59,862 nucleotides of DNA from Pseudomonas sp. UBA1879 (lineage in GTDB: Bacteria; Pseudomonadota; Gammaproteobacteria; Pseudomonadales; Pseudomonadaceae): positions 1 through 59,862 of the forward strand of contig NZ_DDHJ01000009.1 of assembly GCF_002338065.1 (NCBI RefSeq), given 5' to 3'. Of this stretch, positions 19,248 to 27,951 are shown in pieces. The position numbers and the translations under genes are program-made. The notes beneath the pieces are model-generated. The model was not told the DNA's origin and did no database searches. It was given only the letters and a program-made list of their open reading frames with translations. The stretch's first letter is position 1, and every line of letters starts with the position of its first letter.

Positions 19248-20828
19248 TTATTTTTTGGCCAGCTGACCATCCGTCAAACGCCAGGTGTTCAGTGGATTGG
19301 CCTGTTGCAGTGCAGGCGGCAGCAGGGCGTCGGGCACGTTTTGATAGCACACAGGGCGCAGGAACCGGTCGATGGCGGTGGCGCCCACTGACGTGCTACG
19401 ACTGTCCGACGTCGCTGGAAACGGCCCCCCATGGACCATCGAATAGCTGACTTCAACGCCGGTGGGCCAGTCGTTGAACAGAATCCGCCCGGCTTTGCGC
19501 TCCAGCGTCGGCAACAGAGCCTGAGCGATCGCCTTGTCGTCATCATCGTAGTGCAGCGTGACGGTCAATTGGCCGTCGAATTTCGCGGCGACGTTGTGCA
19601 GATCAGCCGTATCTTTGCACACGATCAACAGCGCGCTGGGGCCGAAATTTTCGTCTTCCAATGCCCGGTTGCCGAGGAACGTTGCAGAGTCGGTGCGGAA
19701 GAACGCGGCCCTGGCCTGGAACGAGCTTTGGGCTTCGCGGCCTTCTGCGATCAAGGTGACGCCTGCCGCTTTGTGCAGGTTGTTCAATCCATTGCAGTAG
19801 GCGCCGTGAATATTGGGCGTCAGCATGGTGGTGGGGGTTTTGTCAGACAGCGCCTCGGCAGCGGCTGAGACGAAGCGTTCCAGTGCGTCGCTTTCCAGCG
19901 CCAGCAAGATGCCGGGGTTGGTGCAGAATTGCCCGGCACCCAATACCAGCGAGTCTGCGAAGCCTTTCGCGATGGTGTCCGCGCGGGCGGAGAGTGCAGC
20001 GGGAAGCAGAAACACCGGGTTAATGCTGCTCATCTCGGCATAGACCGGAATCGGCACCGGCCTCGCTTGAGCGGCCGCCACCAAGGCCAGCCCCCCACGT
20101 CGCGATCCGGTAAAGCCGACGGCCTGAATGAGCGGATGGCTGACGAGCGCCTGACCGACAGAGATGTCTTTGTCGATGAGCATCGAGAACACGCCTTCGG
20201 GCATGCCCGTGTCGCGAGCCGCCTTCTGGATCACCCGGCCGACCAATTCGCTGGTGCCAAGGTGCGCGGGGTGTGCCTTGACGATGACCGGGCATCCGGC
20301 TGCAAGCGCGGATGCCGTGTCACCCCCTGCCACTGAAAACGCCAATGGGAAATTACTGGCGCCGAACACAGCAACGGGTCCTACGCCAATGCGCCGCTGG
20401 CGCAGGTCAGCGCGGGGGAGGGGTTGGCGCTCTGGCAACGCGGTGTCGAGTGTCGCGCCATGCCAGCGGCCTTCCCGCAATACGCTGGCGAACAGTTTGA
20501 GCTGATTGGCGGTGCGGACCCGCTCGCCCTCCAGCCGAGGCTTGGGCAAACCGCTCTCCAGATGAACGCGATCAATCAGCGTGTCGCCCAGATCCAAAAG
20601 GCCCTGGGCGATGGCGTCGAGGAAGGCGGCGCGTTGCTCGTCACTCAGTTGCCGGTAACGGTCGAACGAAGCTTCCGCCAGTTCGCACGCGGCGTTGACA
20701 TCGTCTGTCGTGCTGGCGCCGAAGGCCGGGGTCAGCTGTTCTCCGGTGGCGGCCGCGAGCGCGAATACATCGCCTGCCTGACCGCGCAGCGACCGTTGTC
20801 CGATGATCGTTTCACCAAGAATCTGCAT
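19248..20828 (-). CDS. Alpha-ketoglutarate semialdehyde dehydrogenase-type aldehyde dehydrogenase (NADP+)
   Basis: Oxidises 2,5-dioxopentanoate to 2-oxoglutarate in sugar-acid, pentose or hydroxyproline catabolism, by family. 526 residues from the ATG at 20828 (MQILGETIIG). ALDH landmarks are GVGPVAVFGASNFPLAFS, VGFTGSRRGG, the general-base Glu in VYAEMSSINPVF and the catalytic Cys in GAGQFCTNPGI. The pattern CTNPG with EMSSINP is typical of the KGSADH subgroup. It stands alone, without sugar-acid dehydratases or a regulator, so the pathway cannot be read from context. Confidence 0.83.
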   Translation of the reverse strand: MQILGETIIGQRSLRGQAGDVFALAAATGEQLTPAFGASTTDDVNAACELAEASFDRYRQLSDEQRAAFLDAIAQGLLDLGDTLIDRVHLESGLPKPRLEGERVRTANQLKLFASVLREGRWHGATLDTALPERQPLPRADLRQRRIGVGPVAVFGASNFPLAFSVAGGDTASALAAGCPVIVKAHPAHLGTSELVGRVIQKAARDTGMPEGVFSMLIDKDISVGQALVSHPLIQAVGFTGSRRGGLALVAAAQARPVPIPVYAEMSSINPVFLLPAALSARADTIAKGFADSLVLGAGQFCTNPGILLALESDALERFVSAAAEALSDKTPTTMLTPNIHGAYCNGLNNLHKAAGVTLIAEGREAQSSFQARAAFFRTDSATFLGNRALEDENFGPSALLIVCKDTADLHNVAAKFDGQLTVTLHYDDDDKAIAQALLPTLERKAGRILFNDWPTGVEVSYSMVHGGPFPATSDSRSTSVGATAIDRFLRPVCYQNVPDALLPPALQQANPLNTWRLTDGQLAKK

Positions 20829-21029
20829 TGCGCAACACCTCTTAATCAAGACGAGCCTGGGGAGTGATATGACGTGAGTCGGCGCGTCTTATGGCGTCGC
20901 CGTGGTCAGCTCCTGAGGGTACATCATGAAAGCGATATCGCGCAGTTGGTGGGGAGCAGAAGGTGTCAGTGGTTTCCAGGCGCGCTGAGGGATATTCAGA
21001 TTACCCCTCAGCGGCAACCCGCACAGCGT

Positions 21030-21734
21030 TTACTGCTGAACCGCGCTGAACCCATCGAACGCTGTCTGCTGCTGGATCGCGGTGACGATGTTCTTGCGCG
21101 TGGCAGCGTGTTCGTTGCCGTCTTTGTCGACGAACACGTCGTTCTGCAGTTCGGCTTCGTCTCCTTCACCGACAAACGCGAATCCGAGGAATTCGAAGGC
21201 TTCGCGGTCCACGCCGGCCTTGGTGCGCGGGGTGCGCAGGGGCAGGGTGATGCTGGCGCCATCTTTGCTGATGACGAACACCTCAGCGTCTTTCTTTGCT
21301 CGAGTTGCCTTGCTCTTGCCGCCGCTTGGGTTGCTGACGGCCTGGTGCGTCTGGTTCAGGACTTTCAGCGCCAGGCTATAGACCAGCTCCTGAAAACTCG
21401 GATCGTTCTTGTAGCTGGACAGAATACGAGTGATTGGGAACTTCGTGCTGAGGTCCTCCAGGGCGGCCATGTCGGCGGCTTCAGCGTCTTTCAGTTGTTT
21501 CAGCTGCCCCATCAATTCATAGGCCTGGTCGTCGTCGAAACGGTCATGGGCCTGACGAATGGCGGCGCGCAGTTCACGTATCTGATCGCTTTCCTTGGCG
21601 CTCTGGAAGGCATCGAGGACCATTTCGCTGATGGTTTTCGCCTGCGGCACGTGCTGTGAAAGGTTGATGGCGTTTTCGTAAGCCTGCTTGGAGGAAAGAG
21701 CAGGCACTGCTACGTCGGTATGGGAATCAGACAT
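21030..21734 (-). CDS. Protein of unknown function with helical N-terminus
   Basis: I do not recognise this 234-residue protein. Residues 1-130 are helical with coiled-coil-like stretches (ESDQIRELRAAIRQAHDRF, then ELMGQLKQLKDAEAADMAAL). A basic linker (GGKSKATRAKKD) follows, then a C-terminal beta-rich domain with AEVFVISKDGASITLPLRTP and an acidic tail region. No signal peptide or membrane segment. The layout of oligomerising helix, basic linker and small domain recalls nucleoid-type proteins, but I see no H-NS/MvaT motif. It lies downstream of the glycine-rich protein gene on the same strand, 71 bases away. Confidence 0.6.
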   Translation of the reverse strand: MSDSHTDVAVPALSSKQAYENAINLSQHVPQAKTISEMVLDAFQSAKESDQIRELRAAIRQAHDRFDDDQAYELMGQLKQLKDAEAADMAALEDLSTKFPITRILSSYKNDPSFQELVYSLALKVLNQTHQAVSNPSGGKSKATRAKKDAEVFVISKDGASITLPLRTPRTKAGVDREAFEFLGFAFVGEGDEAELQNDVFVDKDGNEHAATRKNIVTAIQQQTAFDGFSAVQQ

Positions 21735-21805
21735 TGAACATCCATTGCTTCATTAACGGGTTTGATCGCGAAACGCAAAGAGGGCGTTTCGCGAGGGAGG
21801 GTAAT

Positions 21806-22150
21806 TTATTTACCGCCCAGAGCACCACCCGCGGCGCCGCCCAGACCCGCGCCAATGGTGCCGCCGGTGCTACCGCCCAGTTTGTTGCCGATGACCGAAC
21901 CCGCTGCGCCACCCAACCCACCACCGATGGCTGCGCGGGTTTTATGGCCTTTCTTCGCGCCGACGGCACTGCCCGCCGCGCCTGCCAGACCTGCACCGAT
22001 GACCGCGCCGTTGCTGCCCCCCACCTTTTGACCCACAACGTTGCCCAGCGCACCGCCCAGACCACCCCCCACTGCGGTGTTGGTGCTACCCGCCATCGCG
22101 GCTTGGGAAACCAGAAGACCGAAAACCAGAGCAGGAAACGTGATGCGCAT
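21806..22150 (-). CDS. Exported glycine-zipper protein
   Basis: 114 residues from the ATG at 22150 (MRITFPALVF). The signal peptide ends AAMAGS. The mature part is four or five repeats of GxGLGGAAGxxxG type (GGGLGGALGNVVGQKVGG, GAGLAGAAGSAVGAKKG and further copies), i.e. stacked glycine zippers that usually pack helices in or on the outer membrane. The function is unknown. It sits just after the tRNA-Met terminator. The repeated codons make this stretch prone to length variation. Confidence 0.7.
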   Translation of the reverse strand: MRITFPALVFGLLVSQAAMAGSTNTAVGGGLGGALGNVVGQKVGGSNGAVIGAGLAGAAGSAVGAKKGHKTRAAIGGGLGGAAGSVIGNKLGGSTGGTIGAGLGGAAGGALGGK

Positions 22151-22244
22151 GACGTTGACCTCAGAAAAATAAGCAAGATGGGGTGGTTGAAAACAGGGCA
22201 TCCAATCTGTCGACCTGAAGCGCCAGGGTCAAACAGCCAGAAAC

Positions 22245-22273
22245 AACAAAGCCCGCACGAGGCGGGCTTTGTT
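22245..22273 (-). terminator. Terminator after tRNA-Met
   Basis: Twelve-pair perfect inverted repeat (AACAAAGCCCGC / GCGGGCTTTGTT) with a five-base loop, eight bases after the tRNA 3' end. Confidence 0.85.
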
Positions 22274-22281
22274 GAGGTACT

Positions 22282-22358
22282 TGGTGGCTACACAGGGACT
22301 TGAACCCCGGACCCCAGCATTATGAATGCTATGCTCTAACCAACTGAGCTATGTAGCC
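22282..22358 (-). tRNA. tRNA-Met (CAT), elongator type
   Basis: 77 bases including an encoded CCA. The acceptor stem GGCTACA pairs with TGTAGCC. The D-loop has AGCTCAGTTGGTTAGAGC, the anticodon loop is TTCATAA (anticodon CAT) and the T-loop GGTTCAAGTCC. The paired first acceptor base fits an elongator rather than an initiator tRNA. Confidence 0.93.
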
Positions 22359-22369
22359 AAGTGGCGCGC

Positions 22370-22398
22370 ATTATTCGCTCAGATCAGAGATGTGTCAA
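22370..22398 (-). promoter_or_regulatory. Promoter of tRNA-Met
   Basis: Minus strand: perfect -35 TTGACA (22398-22393), 17-base spacer, -10 AATAAT (22375-22370), then a GC-only discriminator GCGCGCC directly before the tRNA, the pattern of stringently controlled stable-RNA promoters. Confidence 0.85.
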
Positions 22399-22790
22399 GC
22401 GTCTTCCAAAAAAATTTATGCGCGCGATCAACCGGTTAGCGTTTTTCGTTGCTTGCCATTTTTGAACCCGCATATCCGTCACCGCAGTGACATTTATGAA
22501 GCATGCCTTGAGTGCTTTCGCCCCACATTTGTGCATGCTGAATGCACCGTCTTCGCCCGCATGCCCCATTTTGATGGCGTCATGCTACCGGTCCGTTTCT
22601 TGCTTGGGCCTGACGTGTTGGCGCCGCTCGGTGCGCGATGGCGCACGGTTTGACGTCGCACCTCCACCCTTGAGACAGGCGGCTGTCGTTTTTAAAACAA
22701 AGACATGGCATTTTGCCGGTAAGAATATGAGGCAGCAGTCGGTGTGGCCATAAGCTGCACTGGCGGGCTGTCCGTGAGGAGTCGTCGGAC
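22399..22790. other. Intergenic stretch between tRNA-Met and a chemoreceptor gene
   Basis: No convincing gene. At 22713-22720 the plus strand reads GCCGGTAA, close to a FliA -10, but the best TAAA lies 18 rather than 15 bases upstream, so I do not call it. Otherwise nothing evident. Confidence 0.4.
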
Positions 22791-24848
22791 ATGCAAAGTC
22801 TTCTGTCGCCAGGCATCCGCCTGCTCGGACGTTTTGGGTTTGCCCGCAAATTTCAGGTGCTTTTCTTCCTGTTCATGCTGCCGCTCGCCGGTAGCCTGTG
22901 GATGATTGGCCAAGATTATCGCAGCAAGCTGTCGGTCATTTCCCAAGAGCAATCTGGCACGCGTCAATTGCTGGCATTGGATGCACTGGACGCTCAATTG
23001 ACCGCGCAACGCAATCTGGCTGCCCGTTGGAAAGCGGCTGATATCCTTCGTGACCCCACCCCGGCGGCGAAAGCAGCCATGGCGGCGCTGGATGCGGCCA
23101 ATCCGGTCATGAACCAGACACTCGCGAAGTTGGGAGACGAGCTGAACGCGCGTCACGCAGGCCCGGACACCCAAGCGCGCTACAAAGCGCTGCAGGGGCT
23201 CGTCAAAGGCATGGATTCCGAGTCGCTACGGACCATCGGCTGGTGGCCGGACGGCTATGACCGGTTCACGTCAGCCCTGACCGGACTGCAGAGCCTGCGC
23301 GAGCAGATTGCCATGGAAAACGGCCTGATCCTCGATCCATGGCTTGAAACCTATCTGCTGATGCAGGTTTCGACGCAGCAGACACCTGACCTGATCGAGC
23401 GCATCGGCCGCATGGCCAGTGTCGGTCAGTCGTCCGTCGCATCGGGCCAGTTCAGTTTGCAAAGCCGATTGCAGATGCGCGACCTCCGTGGACGGATCAC
23501 CGATGCCCGCGATCAACTGGTCAAGGCCGCTTCTTCGCTTCAAGCCAAGGCCTACCCCGGCATGGAACCGTGGACCCGTGTGTACAACGACAGTCTTCAG
23601 CGTCTGGACACCGAGCTGAAAGTGCTGGACGACGGCGTGTTCGGGGGTTCCATCAAGCTCGACACTGCGGGATTCGAACGCAGCGTCGACAGCGTTCTCA
23701 ACGCGCTCGCCATGCTGCGTAACCAGTCGCTGACAGCGCTGGATAGCCGTCTGGATCATTACCATGACCGGGCCATCAGGCAGTTCATCCCGGTTGCTGC
23801 GACCTTCGGCATTCTGGCATTGGCTGCGCTGTATCTGTTCGTTTGCCTGCAAGCGTCGATCCGGCGCAGCGCCAAAGGCATCACGACCCTGGCCGAGTCA
23901 TTGCGTGACGGTAACCTGTGTGTCGAGGTCGCCGTGGAAGGCCGAGACGAACTGGCCGCTATCAGCACCGCGTTGAACGTGGCGGTGGTGCAGTTGCGCT
24001 CCAGCTTGCTAGGCGTGAATCACGAAACCCAGCAGTTGGGCTCGGCGGTGGTCACGCTCAACTCCCAGGCGGGCAGCACATTGAACGAGGTCGAGGATCA
24101 GCAACAGCAGATCAGTCAGATCGCGGCCGCTGCGACGCAACTTGCCGCGACCTCGCTGGGTGTCGCCAAAAGTTGTGAAGAGGCATCCGGCAGCGCCCAA
24201 CAGACGCGTCGCATCGCCGAAGACAGCAGCCGCGACAGCGTGCGCACTACGGCCAGTATTCAGCAACTCAATCAGCGCCTCACCGACACGGCCAATGCGC
24301 TGGGCAAAGTCAGCGAGCAAGGGCAGCAAATCCAGTCTGTGGTCGACACCATTCGCGGGATCGCCGAACAGACCAACCTGCTGGCGCTCAACGCGGCCAT
24401 CGAGGCCGCACGGGCAGGTGAGCAGGGACGAGGGTTCGCAGTCGTGGCCGACGAGGTGCGCAGCCTGTCGCAACGGACCCAGGCCTCGACGGCGCAGATC
24501 GCCGGGACGGTCGACAGCTTGCGCGCGACGGTGAGCCAGGCGGTCAGTCTCATGGAAGCGGCCTGCGGTCAGGCGATCACCGATGCGCAGTCGGTCACCG
24601 GGCTGGGCGAGCGTCTGGGGGAAATCGCCAGCGCAGTTCAGGTCGTGACCGACACACTGGCGCAGATCGCCACGGCGGTGGAAGAGCAGGCCGCGACCGC
24701 CGACGAAGTCAGCGGCAACATCCAGCAAGTGGATCAGGCTGCGGGCCGTCTGCTCGATGGCGCACGGGCTGTGAATCTGGCCGCCGACACGTTGAGCAAA
24801 GGCAGCCGGGCCTTGAGCGACAACACGTCAAGGTTCCAGTTGAGCTGA
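22791..24848 (+). CDS. Methyl-accepting chemotaxis protein
   Basis: 685-residue chemoreceptor; the ATG follows GAGGAGTCGTCGGAC. Order of parts: TM1 (VLFFLFMLPLAGSLWMIG), a large helical periplasmic region of about 285 residues, TM2 (FIPVAATFGILALAALYLFV), a HAMP domain (residues about 350-400), then the cytoplasmic signalling domain with the tip AEQTNLLALNAAIEAARAGE. The long sensor implies a double helical bundle; the ligand is unknown. It shares the tip, but little else, with the receptor at 9135-10808. No CheB/CheR docking pentapeptide at the C-terminus (ends SRFQLS). Confidence 0.9.
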   Translation: MQSLLSPGIRLLGRFGFARKFQVLFFLFMLPLAGSLWMIGQDYRSKLSVISQEQSGTRQLLALDALDAQLTAQRNLAARWKAADILRDPTPAAKAAMAALDAANPVMNQTLAKLGDELNARHAGPDTQARYKALQGLVKGMDSESLRTIGWWPDGYDRFTSALTGLQSLREQIAMENGLILDPWLETYLLMQVSTQQTPDLIERIGRMASVGQSSVASGQFSLQSRLQMRDLRGRITDARDQLVKAASSLQAKAYPGMEPWTRVYNDSLQRLDTELKVLDDGVFGGSIKLDTAGFERSVDSVLNALAMLRNQSLTALDSRLDHYHDRAIRQFIPVAATFGILALAALYLFVCLQASIRRSAKGITTLAESLRDGNLCVEVAVEGRDELAAISTALNVAVVQLRSSLLGVNHETQQLGSAVVTLNSQAGSTLNEVEDQQQQISQIAAAATQLAATSLGVAKSCEEASGSAQQTRRIAEDSSRDSVRTTASIQQLNQRLTDTANALGKVSEQGQQIQSVVDTIRGIAEQTNLLALNAAIEAARAGEQGRGFAVVADEVRSLSQRTQASTAQIAGTVDSLRATVSQAVSLMEAACGQAITDAQSVTGLGERLGEIASAVQVVTDTLAQIATAVEEQAATADEVSGNIQQVDQAAGRLLDGARAVNLAADTLSKGSRALSDNTSRFQLS

Positions 24849-24896
24849 GCGAAGCTGGGTCCTGCCAACGCAGGTGCGCGGCCGCTGAAAAACAAA

Positions 24897-24958
24897 AAGC
24901 CTTGACGAAGAGGGTGGGTCATCGGTTTTATCGCCGCTGGCTCACTTACTCAAGGCTT
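24897..24958 (+). promoter_or_regulatory. Inverted repeat enclosing a methyltransferase ribosome site
   Basis: AAGCCTTGA (24897-24905) can pair with TCAAGGCTT (24950-24958). The second arm contains the AAGG that would serve the ATG at 24964, so folding would hide the ribosome site. The 44-base loop is long; this is only a candidate translational control element. Confidence 0.35.
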
Positions 24959-24963
24959 GCTTC

Positions 24964-25620
24964 ATGACTGACAGTAGTGCCGCCGGCGCAGCGGTTTATT
25001 CACCGTTGACGCTGGCCCTTTATGACGCATGGGTGCTCGGCATCTCCAACCGCTACGCGTGGCGTTGTCCGACCCAGACCGTGTTGCTGCCGTTCTTCCG
25101 CGCCAACGTGCGCCCGCATCATCTGGACATTGGCGTGGGCACGGGTTACTACCTGGCGAAGACGCAACTCTCCTCGCAAACCCAGATCACACTGCTCGAC
25201 CTCAACCCCAGCAGCCTCGAAGCCGCCAAACGGCGCATTGCCCGACCGGGTACCCGCACGATCCAACATGACGTCTTCAAGCCCATCCCGGGCAACGAAC
25301 GCTTTGACTCCATTTCGCTCTTCTATCTGATGCACTGCCTGCCTGGGCCATTGGATGCCAAAGCGGCGATCTTCGGCCATCTCAAGCACAACCTACAGCC
25401 AGGCGGCGTGTTGTTCGGCGCGACGATTCTGGGGGACGAAGCTGCCCATAACGGCTTTGGTCGCAAGCTCATGGCCGTTTACAACAAGAAAGGCATTTTT
25501 GGCAATCGGGCGGACACCGAAGCTGGCTTCGAGACTCATTTGCGCGAGCACTTCCGCGACGTGACGCTCAAGCGCGAAGGGTGCGTGTTGCTTTTTCGTG
25601 CGGCTCAACCGATTGGGTGA
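24964..25620 (+). CDS. Class I SAM-dependent methyltransferase
   Basis: 218 residues with the Rossmann methyltransferase core: motif I HLDIGVGTGYYL (residues about 54-64), an acidic end of strand 2 (TLLDLNPSSLEAA), motif II region DSISLFYLMHCLPG and LQPGGVLFGATI. Proteins of this group methylate small molecules; the substrate is not predictable. The AAGG ribosome site is eight bases from the ATG and lies in an inverted-repeat arm. It follows a chemoreceptor gene but is probably separate. Confidence 0.8.
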   Translation: MTDSSAAGAAVYSPLTLALYDAWVLGISNRYAWRCPTQTVLLPFFRANVRPHHLDIGVGTGYYLAKTQLSSQTQITLLDLNPSSLEAAKRRIARPGTRTIQHDVFKPIPGNERFDSISLFYLMHCLPGPLDAKAAIFGHLKHNLQPGGVLFGATILGDEAAHNGFGRKLMAVYNKKGIFGNRADTEAGFETHLREHFRDVTLKREGCVLLFRAAQPIG

Positions 25621-25685
25621 GCCGTACGACGGCGGTGTCCGAATGGTCTCGCACGTGTGAACGCTTGGTCTGGACGGCGACCCGA

Positions 25686-26399
25686 TCAGCGAGGCTGCTT
25701 CGGCGCATTGGTGGAGGTCTGGCCGAACAGAATCTTTTTACCCTCCTCGGTGACGGAGGCGCGGTTTTTCGAGAGCGCTTCCCCCTGCGCGTAGGCCCGA
25801 ACGGTCCCGGGGCGCGCCTGGACTGTCTGAAACCAGCGCTTCAGATTCGGGAAGTCGTCAAGATTCTGTTGCTGGCGCTGCCATGGCACCACCCAGGGAT
25901 ACGCTGCCATGTCCGCGATTGAATAATCGTCTCCACCGATGAACGTCCGGCCCTCGAGGCGTTGGTTCAAAACGCCATACAAACGGTTGGTCTCGTTGAC
26001 GTAACGGTTGATGGCATAAGGCAGCTTCTCCGGGGCATACACGCCGAAATGGTGATTCTGCCCGGCCATAGGGCCTAGTCCACCCATCTGCCACATCAGC
26101 CATTCGGTGATGGTTTTCTTGCCACGCACATCGGTGGGCATGAACCGACCCGTCTTTTCCGCCAGATACAGCAGAATCGCCCCGGATTCGAAAACAGAGA
26201 TCGGCTCACCGCCATCTGCCGGCGCGGTATCGATGATCGCGGGCATGCGGTTATTGGGGGAGAACGCTAGAAAATCGGGGTTGAACTGGTCTCCTGCGCT
26301 GATATCGACGGGATGGATGCGGTATTCCAGCCCTGTCTCTTCGAGGAACAGAGTGATTTTGTGGCCGTTGGGGGTGGGCCAGTAGTAGAGCTCGATCAT
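25686..26399 (-). CDS. Glutathione S-transferase, YfcG/Nu-class-like
   Basis: 237 residues. The thioredoxin-like N-terminal domain starts IELYYWPTPNGHKITLFLEE, contains the cis-Pro region NNRMPAIID and the gamma-glutamyl-binding FESGAILLYLAEK. The helical C-terminal domain follows. The PTPNGHK and SPNNRMPAI signatures match YfcG-type disulfide-bond reductases, which use two glutathiones and lack the usual catalytic Tyr/Ser/Cys. Its ATG overlaps the stop of a TetR gene (ATGA), so the two are co-translated and the regulator likely senses an electrophile. Confidence 0.85.
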   Translation of the reverse strand: MIELYYWPTPNGHKITLFLEETGLEYRIHPVDISAGDQFNPDFLAFSPNNRMPAIIDTAPADGGEPISVFESGAILLYLAEKTGRFMPTDVRGKKTITEWLMWQMGGLGPMAGQNHHFGVYAPEKLPYAINRYVNETNRLYGVLNQRLEGRTFIGGDDYSIADMAAYPWVVPWQRQQQNLDDFPNLKRWFQTVQARPGTVRAYAQGEALSKNRASVTEEGKKILFGQTSTNAPKQPR

Positions 26400-27037
26400 C
26401 GTTGAATTTCCATGACAGGCGTAGGAAGGGAAGTCGCGTCTGCGTTGGGTGCAGCAGCGTCGAGCAAGCCAAGCACCGGCCGGATGACACTCTCCAGAAG
26501 CGCCCGCTCTGGTCGGGCGCGCGCAAGCACCCTGATACCGAGCAGCACGCCGAGCAGCAGGCTGGAGAGATCTCTGGCTGAGTGCAATATGGAAATACTG
26601 CCGTCCGCCTGGCCCGCTTCCACGCAGCGAGAGAAAAACGCTTCAGCGCGAGTCAGGAAGTCATCGACGATTTCCTGTGCCTCAGGCGCATCGGCCACCG
26701 CCTCCAGGGCTGAGTTCACCATCAGGCAGCCGCGATGCAAGGCGTCACTCATCGAGCGGTCAATGATCTCTACGAAAAACGCCTCGATCGCCTGACGGGG
26801 CCCCAGCGTGCTTTCGAGCCGCGCGACACGTTCGCCGAAGGTGCTTTCCAGGTAGTGCGCCAAGGCTTGGCGGTAGAGACCGCGTTTATCGCCGAATGCG
26901 TTGTACAGGCTGGCGCCCGTGATTCCCATGGAATCGATCAGATCGCGCATGGACGTCGCCTCGAAGCCCTTGGCCCAGAAACACTGAATTGCCGCGTCGA
27001 GAACGGCTCGTTCATCAAACTCTCTCGGTCTTGCCAT
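26396..27037 (-). CDS. TetR-family transcriptional regulator
   Basis: 213 residues from the ATG at 27037, which has AAGGAAACCAGC upstream. The N-terminal helix-turn-helix is clear (FDERAVLDAAIQCFWAKG, then SMRDLIDSMGITGASLYNAFG). The C-terminal ligand domain has the layout of TetR proteins that sense small electrophiles. It forms an operon with the downstream GST and is divergent from a second GST at 27164, suggesting that all three genes share one operator region (27099-27120). Confidence 0.88.
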   Translation of the reverse strand: MARPREFDERAVLDAAIQCFWAKGFEATSMRDLIDSMGITGASLYNAFGDKRGLYRQALAHYLESTFGERVARLESTLGPRQAIEAFFVEIIDRSMSDALHRGCLMVNSALEAVADAPEAQEIVDDFLTRAEAFFSRCVEAGQADGSISILHSARDLSSLLLGVLLGIRVLARARPERALLESVIRPVLGLLDAAAPNADATSLPTPVMEIQR

Positions 27038-27098
27038 TGCTGGTTTCCTTTGGCGGCCATGCAGACAGACATTGCGCCTTGCTTCGCAGATCACCTAA

Positions 27099-27120
27099 TC
27101 TAAAACAGTCGTTCTAAAAC
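27099..27120. promoter_or_regulatory. Possible operator of the TetR/GST locus
   Basis: The octamer TCTAAAAC occurs twice as a direct repeat (27099-27106 and 27113-27120), 14 bases apart, between the divergent TetR and GST genes. No strong palindrome overlaps it, so its role is conjectural. Confidence 0.3.
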
Positions 27121-27163
27121 TAAAAGCCGTTTTTCCAACGTTGCCTATTCAGAGATGACCGCC

Positions 27164-27868
27164 ATGATCCGTTTTTACTTTCATCCAACGCCCAACCCGG
27201 CCAAAGTCGCGCTGTTCCTGGAGGAGTCAGCGCTGCCCTATGAGTTAGTGCCTATCGACACGAGCAAAGGCGAGCAGCATTTGCCTGAGTTCCGCGCGGT
27301 GAACCCCAACGGCAAAGTGCCGGCCATCATCGACACCGAAGGTCCGGGCGGGAAAGAGGTACGTGTGTTCGATTCCAGCGCCATCCTGTTGTATCTCGGC
27401 GAGAAAACCGGGCAGTTCATGGGCGCCGCCGAAGACCGGGCTGAGCTTTTGTCGTGGCTGTTTTTCATCGCGTCGGGCCTGGGGCCGTTTTCCGGACAGG
27501 CTGTGCATTTTCAATACGCCGCACCTGAAGGCAATGACTACGCCGTCAACCGCTATCGTCGCGAGATCGAGCGTCATTACGAGGTGCTGGACACGCATCT
27601 GGCAAATCGTGAATACATTGTCGGCGAGGGTTATACCCTCGCTGACATCTCGACCTGGGGCTGGCTCATGCGCGCTCCGCGCGTGATGAAGGGATTGGAA
27701 GATCCGCTGGCGGATTTCCCTCATCTCCGCGCATGGTTCCAACGCATCGACGCCCGTCCTGCCGCCCAGCGCGCGCGGGAGGTAGGCAAAGAGTTGACGT
27801 TCAAAAAGGACTTGGACGAAGCGGCAAAGCGAGCGCTGTTTCCGTCGAATTATCCGAAGGTGTCATGA
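27164..27868 (+). CDS. Glutathione S-transferase, YghU/YfcG-like
   Basis: A second GST, 234 residues from the ATG at 27164; an ATG nine bases upstream is also possible. Only the later start leaves room for the GAGAT ribosome site. It begins IRFYFHPTPNPAKVALFLEE and carries NPNGKVPAIID and FDSSAILLYLGEK. The domain plan and motifs parallel the GST at 25686, of which it is a diverged paralogue (PTPNPAK replaces PTPNGHK). It is divergent from the TetR gene and followed by a terminator. Confidence 0.83.
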   Translation: MIRFYFHPTPNPAKVALFLEESALPYELVPIDTSKGEQHLPEFRAVNPNGKVPAIIDTEGPGGKEVRVFDSSAILLYLGEKTGQFMGAAEDRAELLSWLFFIASGLGPFSGQAVHFQYAAPEGNDYAVNRYRREIERHYEVLDTHLANREYIVGEGYTLADISTWGWLMRAPRVMKGLEDPLADFPHLRAWFQRIDARPAAQRAREVGKELTFKKDLDEAAKRALFPSNYPKVS

Positions 27869-27893
27869 GCAGGATGTTAAGAAGCCACACAGC

Positions 27894-27919
27894 AAAAAGC
27901 CCCCGATAGGGGGCTTTTT
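27894..27919. terminator. Bidirectional terminator between the GST gene and ychF
   Basis: AAAAAGCCCCC-GATA-GGGGGCTTTTT: eleven-pair stem with A and T runs on both sides, between convergent genes. Confidence 0.93.
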
Positions 27920-27951
27920 AGGAGGTCTCGAAACGAGCTCGCTGTCTCGGA

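Noticed and set aside
22713..22720. GCCGGTAA upstream of the second chemoreceptor as a FliA promoter
   Set aside because: The nearest TAAA is 18 rather than 15 bases away.
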